Below are positions 5,665 through 13,839 of a DNA stretch of 64,000 nucleotides, piece after piece; position 1 is the stretch's first letter; every line of letters starts with the position of its first letter. Made by a program: the position numbers and the translations under genes. The DNA is from Sulfitobacter donghicola DSW-25 = KCTC 12864 = JCM 14565 (lineage in GTDB: Bacteria; Pseudomonadota; Alphaproteobacteria; Rhodobacterales; Rhodobacteraceae): assembly GCF_000622405.1 (NCBI RefSeq), contig NZ_JASF01000005.1, positions 930,001 through 994,000 of the forward strand, written 5' to 3'. The notes under the pieces are model-generated. The model saw only the letters and a list, made by a program, of their open reading frames with translations, ran no database searches and was not told the DNA's origin.

Positions 5665-7431
5665 ATGCAGTCTACAGAGATACCTTCGGAGGTTGATATT
5701 CACAGCTATGAAGGTCTAACTCGCTTGTTCCGATTTGGCGTTAACCTCCGGAACAACGAAGCTGATCGCGCTGCTCTTGCGCTAACGGAAGGACGCTTCG
5801 GTCTACCTGCCTACATTCCAAAAGCACGTGGCGCTCTCGAAGATACGGCCAGGCACCTCGATCATCTCGGAAGCGAAGCAAAGTTCGAAAAAGTGTGCGC
5901 ACTGATTGCAACGGCAAGCACCAAAATGAATACGCTGACTGATGATCTATGCCGTGAACTATCCATACTCACTGCTTCGCAAGACATCGTCAGGTTTTCT
6001 TTTGCTCCTGCGATCTTGCCCTGCCTCTTACACGCCAAGGCTGCCAAGGCGAGCCGAAGGGTAACATACCCGATGTACGCGATAAGATACGCTGGTATCG
6101 GCCCAGACGTCCATTTAATGGCCTTTGCATCGCTGTTTTTGAACCTTCCGATATATACTGAGAAGAATCCCCCGTGGGATCCTGACACAATTTTCGACGA
6201 CGGTGTGCCAAATACAGAATTGCCAGACATTGAAATCACATTCCCACCTGCAGAATTTCGATTGCAGGATAAGCTGGACCTGGAGGAGAGTGTACGAAAG
6301 TCGAAACTACCACGAGTTGTCGATCGCGGAAAACTTGATCTTGAAAGCACTATGATCGACTACCTATGTGCGGCACACAGGTATGCGTTTGCATTCGTCT
6401 CAGAAAGTTTCGCCTCGTCCACCAAACAATCGCGCTTGAAAGCCCGTCAAAACCTTCTGAAGGAAATGCGTGTTCGTCGTGTGGCAGAGTTAACGACAAC
6501 AATGCCGCCAATGATAATGATAGAATTCGGCCGACCCGGTGAATCCGTCGAAACCGTCAAGATAGTGTCTACTGATGATGTCGAGAACTTCTGCGAGGCG
6601 GGATTTCTTGTTCGAGAGCGTCCTGGTAAATCAGGACTCGTTTCCATCGAAGAAATACAGATCTCTGGCGATAATCTGGCTCCAAAACGATATCTCGCAA
6701 AAGGGCCTGCTGGGGGGCGCAGTATTGCGGACGCATTTGCAAACATCCGGAAACCTCTAAAATACAGGCTCGCAGATCTTTTTGAGGTCATCAGGCCTAA
6801 AACAACAAAAAGCAATCCTACCGGTGAGGAGGAAATTAACGAACTACGCCCGAGCGACATCCATGAAAGCGGTGATCTTTCCGGAACATTCCGGAAAATC
6901 GCTCTGCGGGACACTGTCACAATCGGATTACAGGAACAGAGGATTAAGGCTGGCGATCTGTTATTCGCGCACCGCGGCCCCGTCGGCCGTGTTGGATACG
7001 TGACAAAACAGAACATTCAAAATAAACACTTATGGGCAGCTCAGTCTCTACTGATTATTCGACCCCGAAAACAAAAATCTGGACGGGGTCCGCGCCCACA
7101 CTGTGATCCTCGCGTCCTATTTATGTACCTTTTGTCGCCAAAAGTTCGCAACCACTGGGTCGAGCTTGCCATTGGTGATCGCAGTCCTTCCATACCGATA
7201 GGTGAGGTTGAGAGGTTCGGCTTACCAGAAAACCTGATACTACAAACAAAGCCCAAAAAGGCAGACCCCTCTCAAAAAGAAGCCCGACTCGAAAGCCATA
7301 TTGATGTGATCATAGCTGAATTTGAAGCGCGTCAGAGACACATGGCAAGTATTCAAGAACTTGAAAAGAAGATTACTTCAGGAATCAATCATGTTTGGGA
7401 AACCGCTTGGGCAAAATCGCTTGAGAAGTAG
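5665..7431 (+). CDS. Solitary type I specificity-subunit-like DNA-recognition protein
   Basis: In this 588-residue protein, roughly residues 362-520 look like one target recognition domain of a type I HsdS subunit. Features are a start RLADLFEVIRPKTT, a short ELRPSDIHESGDLS segment, then AGDLLFAHRGPVGRVGYV, and an SPSIPIGEVERFGLP motif. It ends in a helical segment (about 525-585) like the HsdS spacer helix. The N-terminal 360 residues are not recognised. No HsdM, HsdR or other methylase/nuclease gene is near, so it is not a complete restriction system. It could lend specificity to an HsdMR set elsewhere, act alone as a DNA-binding protein, or be a BREX-like or novel adaptor. The start has GGGAG seven bases upstream of the ATG. 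Upstream are two inverted repeats that may control it. Confidence 0.6.
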   Translation: MQSTEIPSEVDIHSYEGLTRLFRFGVNLRNNEADRAALALTEGRFGLPAYIPKARGALEDTARHLDHLGSEAKFEKVCALIATASTKMNTLTDDLCRELSILTASQDIVRFSFAPAILPCLLHAKAAKASRRVTYPMYAIRYAGIGPDVHLMAFASLFLNLPIYTEKNPPWDPDTIFDDGVPNTELPDIEITFPPAEFRLQDKLDLEESVRKSKLPRVVDRGKLDLESTMIDYLCAAHRYAFAFVSESFASSTKQSRLKARQNLLKEMRVRRVAELTTTMPPMIMIEFGRPGESVETVKIVSTDDVENFCEAGFLVRERPGKSGLVSIEEIQISGDNLAPKRYLAKGPAGGRSIADAFANIRKPLKYRLADLFEVIRPKTTKSNPTGEEEINELRPSDIHESGDLSGTFRKIALRDTVTIGLQEQRIKAGDLLFAHRGPVGRVGYVTKQNIQNKHLWAAQSLLIIRPRKQKSGRGPRPHCDPRVLFMYLLSPKVRNHWVELAIGDRSPSIPIGEVERFGLPENLILQTKPKKADPSQKEARLESHIDVIIAEFEARQRHMASIQELEKKITSGINHVWETAWAKSLEK

Positions 7432-7702
7432 GTTTCTGTTCGACCTTCTGTGGGTCTTGAATCTGAGGTGCCGATGACCGTAATGTGACGCGCCTCGTAT
7501 GGTGCAAGGTCAGCTTTGCGGACCAAGCCGACCTTTGCGACCTTAGAACCAATGGCCGCTTACTCTATGCTGCACTTGCAGCAAAACACAGCACGGGCGG
7601 GAAGCAGACCTTTGCAACGCTCTGCACCGAGGTCTGCTTTGCAGGGCGTGTTAGACTTATGCTCTACCTACGTAAAAATCTGGTTTTGCAATCCGTTCAG
7701 CG

Positions 7703-8269
7703 TCAGGGCTCTGAACGCTGCAAACGCCACCATCCGAAGAGTGTAAGGCTTAGAAAGACGAAAAGCAGAAATATGCTCAGTGCGCCCCATCCCTCAGCTA
7801 CGGCGCGCTCGATTGCAGCACCAAAGTAGTATCCAGCGCCCACCAGAAGCGCCGTCCACAGCAGCGCAGAGGATGCATTCAACACCGTGAACACAGGCCA
7901 TTTCATTTGTGTGAGACCTACCGGCAATGCACCGATAGTGCGCATCCCCTTGGGGTAGCGGTAGATGAAGATGTAAGCGGGCCCGTAAACGTCCAGCATC
8001 GCTTCGGCTTTGAGCATCAACGCTGACAACCGTGGGCGTGGTGCCAAGAAACCTGTGCCATACTTGCGCGCGACCGCAAAACGCAATTCATCCCCCAGAT
8101 ATCCGCCTGCAAGAGTTGCCAAAGCGACCAGTGTGACATCTAAAGCCCCCGTGTGCGCAGCGTAACCGCCAAACAATGGCAGAGAGCCACTCTTTAAGGC
8201 ACAATAGGCAAACAAGAGCAGGTAAACCAATGTGCCATATTGTGAGATCAGGGTGAGGAAGGCTTCCAA
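7703..8269 (-). CDS. DedA/SNARE-associated (VTT) family membrane protein
   Basis: A 188-residue integral membrane protein with about five hydrophobic segments. The DedA-type middle reads GGYLGDELRFAVARKYG followed by a basic, amphipathic stretch and YPKGMRTIGALPVGLTQM, matching the conserved re-entrant loop region. DedA proteins are linked to lipid-carrier (C55-P or phosphatidylethanolamine) flipping and envelope homeostasis. The start is a TTG at 8269 with GGAG eight bases upstream; no ATG fits better. It is the last gene of the minus-strand metal cluster, 160 bp after the methyltransferase-family gene, so it may be co-transcribed. Confidence 0.75.
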   Translation of the reverse strand: MEAFLTLISQYGTLVYLLLFAYCALKSGSLPLFGGYAAHTGALDVTLVALATLAGGYLGDELRFAVARKYGTGFLAPRPRLSALMLKAEAMLDVYGPAYIFIYRYPKGMRTIGALPVGLTQMKWPVFTVLNASSALLWTALLVGAGYYFGAAIERAVAEGWGALSIFLLFVFLSLTLFGWWRLQRSEP

Positions 8270-8429
8270 GTAGATTGCTCCTGTGGGGCAAGGATCTTTG
8301 ATGTTTGCGAGCGCTCTGGGTAGCAGAGATCACCGCGATGTCGCCATAGCAGATACCGATAAAATCTATGTTACGGACAAGGCTCTTTTAGCTTGTCAGG
8401 AAATGCACAGCTTAACATTAGCACCGCCG

Positions 8430-9002
8430 TTATAAGTATCGCCGCACCCTGGTTTTATATGCCCTGTAGTTTGCCCCGTAGATGTCTTCCAACCAAGGCT
8501 CTTCAGCAAATGGTGCGGCGGCAAGGACCAAGATGCCGAACGCTGCTACGCCTGCCGCCCATCCAGATGCAGACAGCATTGCCCACCCGATAAGAATGGC
8601 CATGTCAGCGACGTATTGCGGGTTGCGGGAGTAGCGATAGAGACCGTCCGTCTTCAACTCGGCGACTTCGCCGCTGGTTGCTCCGAATCCGATTTTGCGG
8701 ACTCCAATCGAGACAACAACATTTCCGATGATAATTAGCGCAAGACCAATGCCCCACCGGACAGGTGCTGGCCAACCAAAACTGTTCCAGTCCGCAATGC
8801 CCAGCACAAAGGTCGCTGCAAATATCGAGATCGTGGCAAGCCAGACCCGAAGCTTGATGCCTGTTGTGGCCTGCTTTGGGGGCCAGATACGACGTTCGGG
8901 GAATGCGATGGACCACCCAAATGCGACAAGAAGATAGCAACCGGCAATCCCGCCGACCGATATGGCAAGGACTTCGGTGTTACTGAGTATGGTCATGTCC
9001 AT
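8430..9002 (-). CDS. Isoprenylcysteine carboxyl methyltransferase-family membrane protein
   Basis: A 190-residue protein with about five membrane segments. It carries the ICMT/PEMT signature near the C-terminus: LKTDGLYRYSRNPQYVA, then a conserved AEEPWLEDIYGANYRAY. These SAM-binding motifs typify the PF04191/PF04140 group, whose bacterial substrates are mostly unknown. It overlaps the cation transporter gene by 23 bases, indicating one transcript. A second, shorter family member lies on the other side of that transporter. Association with metal transporters is common for this group; the reaction here is not known. Confidence 0.8.
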   Translation of the reverse strand: MDMTILSNTEVLAISVGGIAGCYLLVAFGWSIAFPERRIWPPKQATTGIKLRVWLATISIFAATFVLGIADWNSFGWPAPVRWGIGLALIIIGNVVVSIGVRKIGFGATSGEVAELKTDGLYRYSRNPQYVADMAILIGWAMLSASGWAAGVAAFGILVLAAAPFAEEPWLEDIYGANYRAYKTRVRRYL

Positions 9003-9663
9003 GGTTGTCCAGCGCCCCCGTGTCTTCGCCTGAACGGAGTTCCTGCCATGCTTGAACCAAAATGAGCTGAGCCGACCTCAGGAACAGGCCCGCCATGATG
9101 ATTGCGACAATGAGGTCGGGCCATGCGGAGGCGGTCACAAGCACTGCGACGCTTGCGATCATGACCGCGACATTGCCGATGGCATCATTGCGCGAACATA
9201 GCCAGACCGAGCGCACGTTTGCATCGCCATCTTTGTAGCGCATCAAAAGCAGGACACTGGCCAAGTTCGCGGCGAGTGCGAGCAGACCGATCAACCCCAT
9301 GATCTGTGCGCTGGGAACACCCAGAATGAAGATCTGATACACTGTGGAGCCGAAGACCCAGAGGCCCATCAACAGAAGGCTGAGCCCTTTGACCAGTGCG
9401 GCGGTTGAGCGGACCTTGAGGCTCATCCCAATAACCGCAAGGCTGAGGCCGTAGGTTAAGGCATCTCCGAGAAAGTCGAGTGCGTCTGCTTGCAGGGCCT
9501 GGGAGCCAGCAAGTTTGCCTGCGGACATTTCCACAAAGAACATGGCGGCGTTGATGAAAATAACGACCCACAAAACCCGCTTATAGGCAGGGTCAACGCC
9601 ATCAAACTTCGGATTGCCAGAGCACCCGCAAGCAACGTCCATTTTACTTATTGGTTCAGTCAT
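8980..9663 (-). CDS. CDF-like cation efflux transporter
   Basis: A 227-residue membrane protein of the cation diffusion facilitator superfamily with six hydrophobic segments and no large cytoplasmic domain. The usual metal-site histidines are replaced: the second-segment site reads D63FLGD67 and the fifth-segment site C156SRND160, so Cys is available at the site. There is also a CGC motif near residues 12-14 and a His-rich end (HGHDH), likely metal-handling tails. A soft divalent metal such as Cd or Pb is plausible given the upstream PbrR/CadR-type promoter, but specificity is inferred. The gene begins within the end of the upstream ICMT-like gene (ATGACTGA overlap). Confidence 0.8.
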   Translation of the reverse strand: MTEPISKMDVACGCSGNPKFDGVDPAYKRVLWVVIFINAAMFFVEMSAGKLAGSQALQADALDFLGDALTYGLSLAVIGMSLKVRSTAALVKGLSLLLMGLWVFGSTVYQIFILGVPSAQIMGLIGLLALAANLASVLLLMRYKDGDANVRSVWLCSRNDAIGNVAVMIASVAVLVTASAWPDLIVAIIMAGLFLRSAQLILVQAWQELRSGEDTGALDNHGHDHTQ

Positions 9664-10129
9664 GTGTTGTTCCTCGTGTTATGGAAATGAAAAGCCAGCG
9701 TGGGACACGCGCGGCATAGTCCTCAAAGTGTTTTCCGAATGTCTGGGTAAGGGCGGCTTCCTCACCCCTGATCTGGCCTCGATCAATCATCAGGTAGAAT
9801 GCGAGCACTGCCGAGACTGCACTGACCGCGCCAAGCCACAGGACAAAGGCCATCAAGACGATCAGCATACCAACATACATCGGGTTGCGCGTTACGCTGT
9901 AGATACCGTTGGTCACCAGTGTTGTTGCCATATCGGGCGACTGAGGGTTCACGGTAGTCTTATGGCGGATAAAGCTCAGAACTGCGGGTAGCAGAAATAG
10001 CACCCCCGCCAATGCAGTAGCGACAACCAGCCACGGAGATGCCTCGAAAAGTGCAATCGGAATGAAAGCAGCAAGCAAACCCGCGATCACGATGCAAAGG
10101 GCCAGTTGTGCGAGTGGGGGTATATTCAT
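9656..10129 (-). CDS. Short isoprenylcysteine carboxyl methyltransferase-family membrane protein
   Basis: A 157-residue protein with four likely membrane segments. The family signature is intact: LVTNGIYSVTRNPMYVGM, followed by RGEEAALTQTFGKHFEDYA and a RVPRWL end. It is the first gene of the metal cluster: the MerR-type promoter lies about 30 bp upstream, the ATG at 10129 has GGAAG upstream, and the stop overlaps the start of the cation transporter. Many genomes pair this family with heavy-metal genes, but the methyl acceptor is unknown. Confidence 0.8.
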   Translation of the reverse strand: MNIPPLAQLALCIVIAGLLAAFIPIALFEASPWLVVATALAGVLFLLPAVLSFIRHKTTVNPQSPDMATTLVTNGIYSVTRNPMYVGMLIVLMAFVLWLGAVSAVSAVLAFYLMIDRGQIRGEEAALTQTFGKHFEDYAARVPRWLFISITRGTTHD

Positions 10130-10158
10130 GAAGAAGCTTCCATATTTGATTCTTCACA

Positions 10159-10189
10159 AGTATAATTCCTCTAGTAACTAGAGGTTCAA
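10159..10189 (-). promoter_or_regulatory. MerR-type promoter with PbrR/CadR-like operator
   Basis: On the minus strand a -35 box TTGAAC (10189-10184) and a -10 box TATACT (10164-10159) are separated by exactly 19 bp, the over-long spacer that MerR-family activators correct by untwisting DNA. The spacer contains the palindrome CCTCTAGTAACTAGAGG (10168-10184), close to the operator known for PbrR/CadR regulators. It drives the ICMT/CDF cluster and probably autoregulates the divergent merR gene. Confidence 0.85.
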
Positions 10190-10201
10190 GAGGAAAATTT
10201 G

Positions 10202-10612
10202 ATGTTCTCAATCGGCCAGCTTTCCAAGCGCACGGGGGTCAAAATTCCGACTATCCGATACTACGAACAAATGGGTTTGATTGATGAGCCTGAGCGTTCA
10301 GAAGGTAACCAGCGCCGATATACAAAAGCAGGTCTGAGCCGCTTGTCCTTTATCCGTCACTCTCGTGATCTGGGGTTTTCGGTCGAGGACATCAGAGGGC
10401 TTTTGGAACTGAGCCAACACCCCGAAAAACCATGCAGTGACGCGCACAGTATTGCAGCCCAACACCTTCGAGATGTTCAGGGCAGGATTGCGAAGCTGCG
10501 ACGATTGGAACGTGAATTAAAACGCATCACAAAATGTGACGCTGGCAATGTAGCCGCCTGCGCGGTCATCGAAACACTTGCTGACCATGGGCTGTGCGAA
10601 ACGGAACACTGA
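10202..10612 (+). CDS. MerR-family heavy-metal regulator (PbrR/CadR type)
   Basis: A 136-residue regulator. An N-terminal winged helix (FSIGQLSKRTGVKIPTIRYYE) is followed by the dimerisation helix and a metal-binding tail. Counting from the ATG at 10202, cysteines fall near 78, 112 and 120, matching the three ligands of CadR/PbrR, with further CETEH residues at the end. AGGAAA precedes the ATG; a TTG lies one codon earlier. It is divergent from the transporter cluster and shares its operator. Cd(II)/Pb(II) response is inferred from the cysteine positions and operator; Zn(II) cannot be excluded. Confidence 0.88.
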   Translation: MFSIGQLSKRTGVKIPTIRYYEQMGLIDEPERSEGNQRRYTKAGLSRLSFIRHSRDLGFSVEDIRGLLELSQHPEKPCSDAHSIAAQHLRDVQGRIAKLRRLERELKRITKCDAGNVAACAVIETLADHGLCETEH

Positions 10613-11101
10613 ATAGACCTTTCACAGGTTGGCAAAATGACAATTTTTAGCGTCGTAAACTTTCGATCAAGTGCACCCAAAGCTGTCTTTTGCTGCACTA
10701 TCCATTAAAGTCCGCTTTGGGTCGGAAGTTCGGAGGTGATTTAACCAGCCACCCTAAACCCGACCTTTGTGCGCGGCGCTGCATCAGCGACTCTGGGCTC
10801 AAAGCAGCCGTTCGCTGCGGTTGCGACCGTCGCTTGTCAGAATGTCGCATGCCAATGGCGGCTATTCGACGCTGATAGTCGATGGCTTCGAAGGGTGGCA
10901 AGTAGCGCTTCTTAGAATTCGAGACCTTGAGGCAGCGCTGGAAGGGGCCTTAGATCAGGCTTGGATCCTGCCTTGGAGAGGGCCATAACGAAATGCTGAC
11001 TGGCAACTTCCCTGCCTTCACAAATTCGTTCAACTTCTTAAGAAGATGAGATCTACATAAATGGCGATTCAACCTGCCATTCAAAATAGAAGGGAATTCC
11101 C
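10613..11101 (+). other. Stretch of about 490 bp with no recognised gene
   Basis: No convincing gene is visible between merR and the 59-codon ORF. The sequence is patchy, with reiterated words such as CTTTG and GCTGC that also occur at 7500-7700 on the other side of the metal cluster. A plus-strand frame ending near 10988 looks partly protein-like and may be a gene relic. No tRNA or terminator was seen. Confidence 0.4.
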
Positions 11102-11281
11102 ATGAGACGTCCAACATTCGAAGAATTACGCGAAGAAGCTGATGCATTCATCGGGCCTCCCCAGCCGCCAAAATTTCAATCCTCAAGCACCGATTACGAA
11201 CTGTCTGACGAAGCCCTTGCAAGCCTGCCAGATCTGGCGGGCCGCTTCAGTCAAAGACAAAGCTCGAAAGGGACCAAGTAA
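11102..11281 (+). CDS. Small hypothetical protein, 59 residues
   Basis: The ATG at 11102 has AGAAGGG at a usable distance. The product is polar and acidic, without membrane segments; it begins MRRPTFEELREEADAF and contains a proline-rich PPQPPKF turn and a DEALASLPDL helix. I do not recognise the family. It precedes another small acidic orphan gene on the same strand, and both lie at the edge of the defence-gene cluster. Coding is suggested by the clean start and amino-acid composition only. Confidence 0.45.
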   Translation: MRRPTFEELREEADAFIGPPQPPKFQSSSTDYELSDEALASLPDLAGRFSQRQSSKGTK

Positions 11282-11441
11282 TCAAACGAACGCGTAGCAC
11301 CCGAATGAAAAGAAGGCCGACGTCAAGAGTATCAACTTGAGAATCGCGTGCTACCCTTTTTCCAACACCTGTTGACCTTGCACTTGAAGCGTAGAGACGT
11401 AAAACTCGCCATACCGTAACAATCTAAAAGATATACAAAAA

Positions 11442-11774
11442 ATGAACCTGATCGACTTCGCAAAGACCCTGCCAGCTGACTTCGACGAACTCGAATTCGT
11501 AACCCACCTCAAGCAGTCTGTGGATCTAAGCCAGATAAAGAGTCTGTCCGAAGCCGAAGTGAACAACCTCTTCGACGCGGCACAGTTCTTGACCGACTAC
11601 ATTTTGCTGGTACGGGAACATCAGGGGCAAGAGGTAGAAGAGGACGGACATCCATACGTCATGTACCGTGGGCCCTACATCCAGAACGTCCTCACAAATC
11701 AGACCGATGGGCCGAGTGATTTCGATCAGCTTGACACGTTTGGCGTCGGTGGTGCGGACAAATATCTGGGCTGA
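11442..11774 (+). CDS. Small acidic hypothetical protein, 110 residues
   Basis: A strongly acidic, probably soluble protein that begins MNLIDFAKTLPADFDELEF; it is helical in the first 65 residues, with a Gly-rich end (DTFGVGGADKYLG). No known domain, signal peptide or membrane segment is visible. The ribosome-binding site is weak. Acidity and position beside nuclease genes would suit a DNA mimic or immunity-type protein, but that is speculation. It has no operon partner beyond the 59-residue ORF upstream. Confidence 0.5.
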   Translation: MNLIDFAKTLPADFDELEFVTHLKQSVDLSQIKSLSEAEVNNLFDAAQFLTDYILLVREHQGQEVEEDGHPYVMYRGPYIQNVLTNQTDGPSDFDQLDTFGVGGADKYLG

Positions 11775-12072
11775 GCCACCCCCATACCACCTCGTCATAC
11801 TTGTTTCGTGTGGCGGGGCAGTACAGTCCTAGATCTAGCGTAGTATTGTTTAGAGAGATTCGGACATTGAAACGAACGCCGATTTTGAAAAAAACCAACG
11901 CCTCCTTCGAACCCACATTTCAACAACATACATCTCAGCTCCCAGATCAACTGAAACAACCTTTCTTCCCATTTCTCTCTTCGGAACCTTCGAAAAACTT
12001 TGCGTTTCTAGGATGTGAGCTCAGCGTGCGCCATTGCAGGATGTCAGTTTCCTCATCAGTCGTCAGAGGCAT

Positions 12073-13839
12073 TTATGGGCCTTCTTTACCATATAAACGG
12101 GCATCAATTACTGCCTGTAGTACATCCGCAATTCCATGCCCATGGAGATGGATACCTATCTCGTCGAGCGGCTTATCTTCGGAGGCAGTCTGAGAACCCC
12201 AATTGAAACTTGTGACGACAATGTCGTCACGGTCCCATAGGAGAGCCTTCCCGTGCAGCATAGAATCTCGGCTCTGCACTTTCCGGATGTCGATACCTTG
12301 ATTGCTCTGTTCAACTGCGGCGCGGATGTCGCGCTTTTTAACTTGGCCAGAAGGCACCGAATAAAGTGCCTGAACGCTTGCGATACGCTCTGACGCCACC
12401 TGAGCTGGATCAAAAATATTTTGAACCATTGACGACCCCATCCTGTGGGTCATCACTACGAAGCGTTCGAGAGAATCATGCGCAGCGCGCCGCAGCAAAG
12501 GCAAATGGTCTGTCGCGGCCAGTATTCGAAGCGTTACCTCGATTTCCTCAGCCTTACGCGGCATCTCTATGAGACAAGCGCGCTTTAATAGTAACTCAGC
12601 CCGCATAGCCTGCATCGAGTCCCGAGATTCACGCGCCGTTGGAACCCCTGCGGTGATGGCTCCCAATAACTCGAGGCAGCCCGCGACGGCGGGCCCATCT
12701 TGCAACTCAACTGATAGTTCGTGAGCGCGAAACGGTGATTGCAGCCAGTTGCATGATCCCAGCAGCGCACGGGCACCACCTGCCCCGTCATCGGCCATCA
12801 GAATCTTCGCGTGACTATGTACTGGGGCAAGATGGGCAGCAACAGACGCACCAGCGGTACGCAACCGGCCTTGGAGCTCGGCCATCGCCCGCATATGCTT
12901 ACCGTCTTCGTCCAGCGAAGAGCCGAAGAATAGATGGACTCGTACCCCGCGGCGAACGGCACGTTCAAATGCCGACCAAACGCGTTCTTGCCTCAAATGG
13001 GCTTTTGGATCGTCCTGCGCGGCCACGAAAGTCGAGAGTACAAAAATGTCGCTCCGCGCGGCGTCCACGACCGCTTCCAAGCAAGTGAGGTGATCGTTAC
13101 CTCCAAAAATAATCTGTTCCGGCGATAATTTGGTTTCAATTGGCGTGTCAAGGCACACCGGCCGTGATGGCTGAGCAGGCTGCGCTACCGGAAGTTTACC
13201 AGATTGAAAATGATCGCGCAGTGAAACGCGTAATGCCTCACTTGCCCCTTCAGGCAGGACACCATCTTTTGCTCGGTCAAAGTCAATCTCAATAAACCGT
13301 TTTTCGATAATTGAGCGGTTGGCTTGAACCATGGCAAATACCTCACCTGCTCGTAAGTCCGAGCTTACAAGATGGCGGACACGGCTCTCCATTGACGCAT
13401 CTGTTTCAATCTCGTCGTCTCCTGGGAAGTCGACGATCTTTGTACCCTTTCGGCGATGCTTCGGTGTTTTAAAGACTACATCGCGTTTGCGGAACACCGA
13501 GCCACCCAATTTGTCGAAGACGAGGCTGACAATCATCTCACGCCGCTGAGCGCGCTCTGGCAGTGATCGACCAGCAACCAAATGGGCACGAGCAGCTTCG
13601 GAGATCGCAAGGGCCGGCACAGGCGCAATGCGAACTTCGATTAACCCAAAGCGCATAAGCCGGCTTACCGCCGCCTCTACAACTTGATGCGCAATGCCAA
13701 GTTCTTTCGCCACAGATGCGCTTGTTCCAGGATTCTCTCTTAGAACGAGGAGAATCTCCTCCTCCACCGGGCTCCAACCCCATCGCCGCTCGATGACTAC
13801 GCGTGCACGATACCATACCACCGGAATCAAGAAGCTCAT
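12073..13839 (-). CDS. PLD-family nuclease-like protein with N-terminal winged helix
   Basis: This 588-residue protein has two HxK motifs of the phospholipase D superfamily: HSHAKILMAD near residue 341, followed by LLGSCNW, and LHGKALLWD near 533, followed by VVTSFNW. Together they form one bilobed active site, as in PLD-type nucleases such as the DISARM component DrmC. The first 80 residues contain a winged-helix-like segment (EEEILLVLRENPGTSASVAKE) suited to DNA binding. The ATG at 13839 overlaps the stop of the upstream helicase gene (TGATG) and has AAGGA before it, so the two are translationally coupled. A soluble nuclease acting with the helicase is the simplest reading; lipid hydrolysis is unlikely without a membrane signal. 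Confidence 0.8.
   Translation of the reverse strand: MSFLIPVVWYRARVVIERRWGWSPVEEEILLVLRENPGTSASVAKELGIAHQVVEAAVSRLMRFGLIEVRIAPVPALAISEAARAHLVAGRSLPERAQRREMIVSLVFDKLGGSVFRKRDVVFKTPKHRRKGTKIVDFPGDDEIETDASMESRVRHLVSSDLRAGEVFAMVQANRSIIEKRFIEIDFDRAKDGVLPEGASEALRVSLRDHFQSGKLPVAQPAQPSRPVCLDTPIETKLSPEQIIFGGNDHLTCLEAVVDAARSDIFVLSTFVAAQDDPKAHLRQERVWSAFERAVRRGVRVHLFFGSSLDEDGKHMRAMAELQGRLRTAGASVAAHLAPVHSHAKILMADDGAGGARALLGSCNWLQSPFRAHELSVELQDGPAVAGCLELLGAITAGVPTARESRDSMQAMRAELLLKRACLIEMPRKAEEIEVTLRILAATDHLPLLRRAAHDSLERFVVMTHRMGSSMVQNIFDPAQVASERIASVQALYSVPSGQVKKRDIRAAVEQSNQGIDIRKVQSRDSMLHGKALLWDRDDIVVTSFNWGSQTASEDKPLDEIGIHLHGHGIADVLQAVIDARLYGKEGP

Noticed and set aside
10767..10988. 73-codon plus-strand ORF after merR
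   Set aside because: There is no ribosome-binding site; the first half reads like the reiterated intergenic words. Only the last 35 codons look protein-like, so at most a relic.
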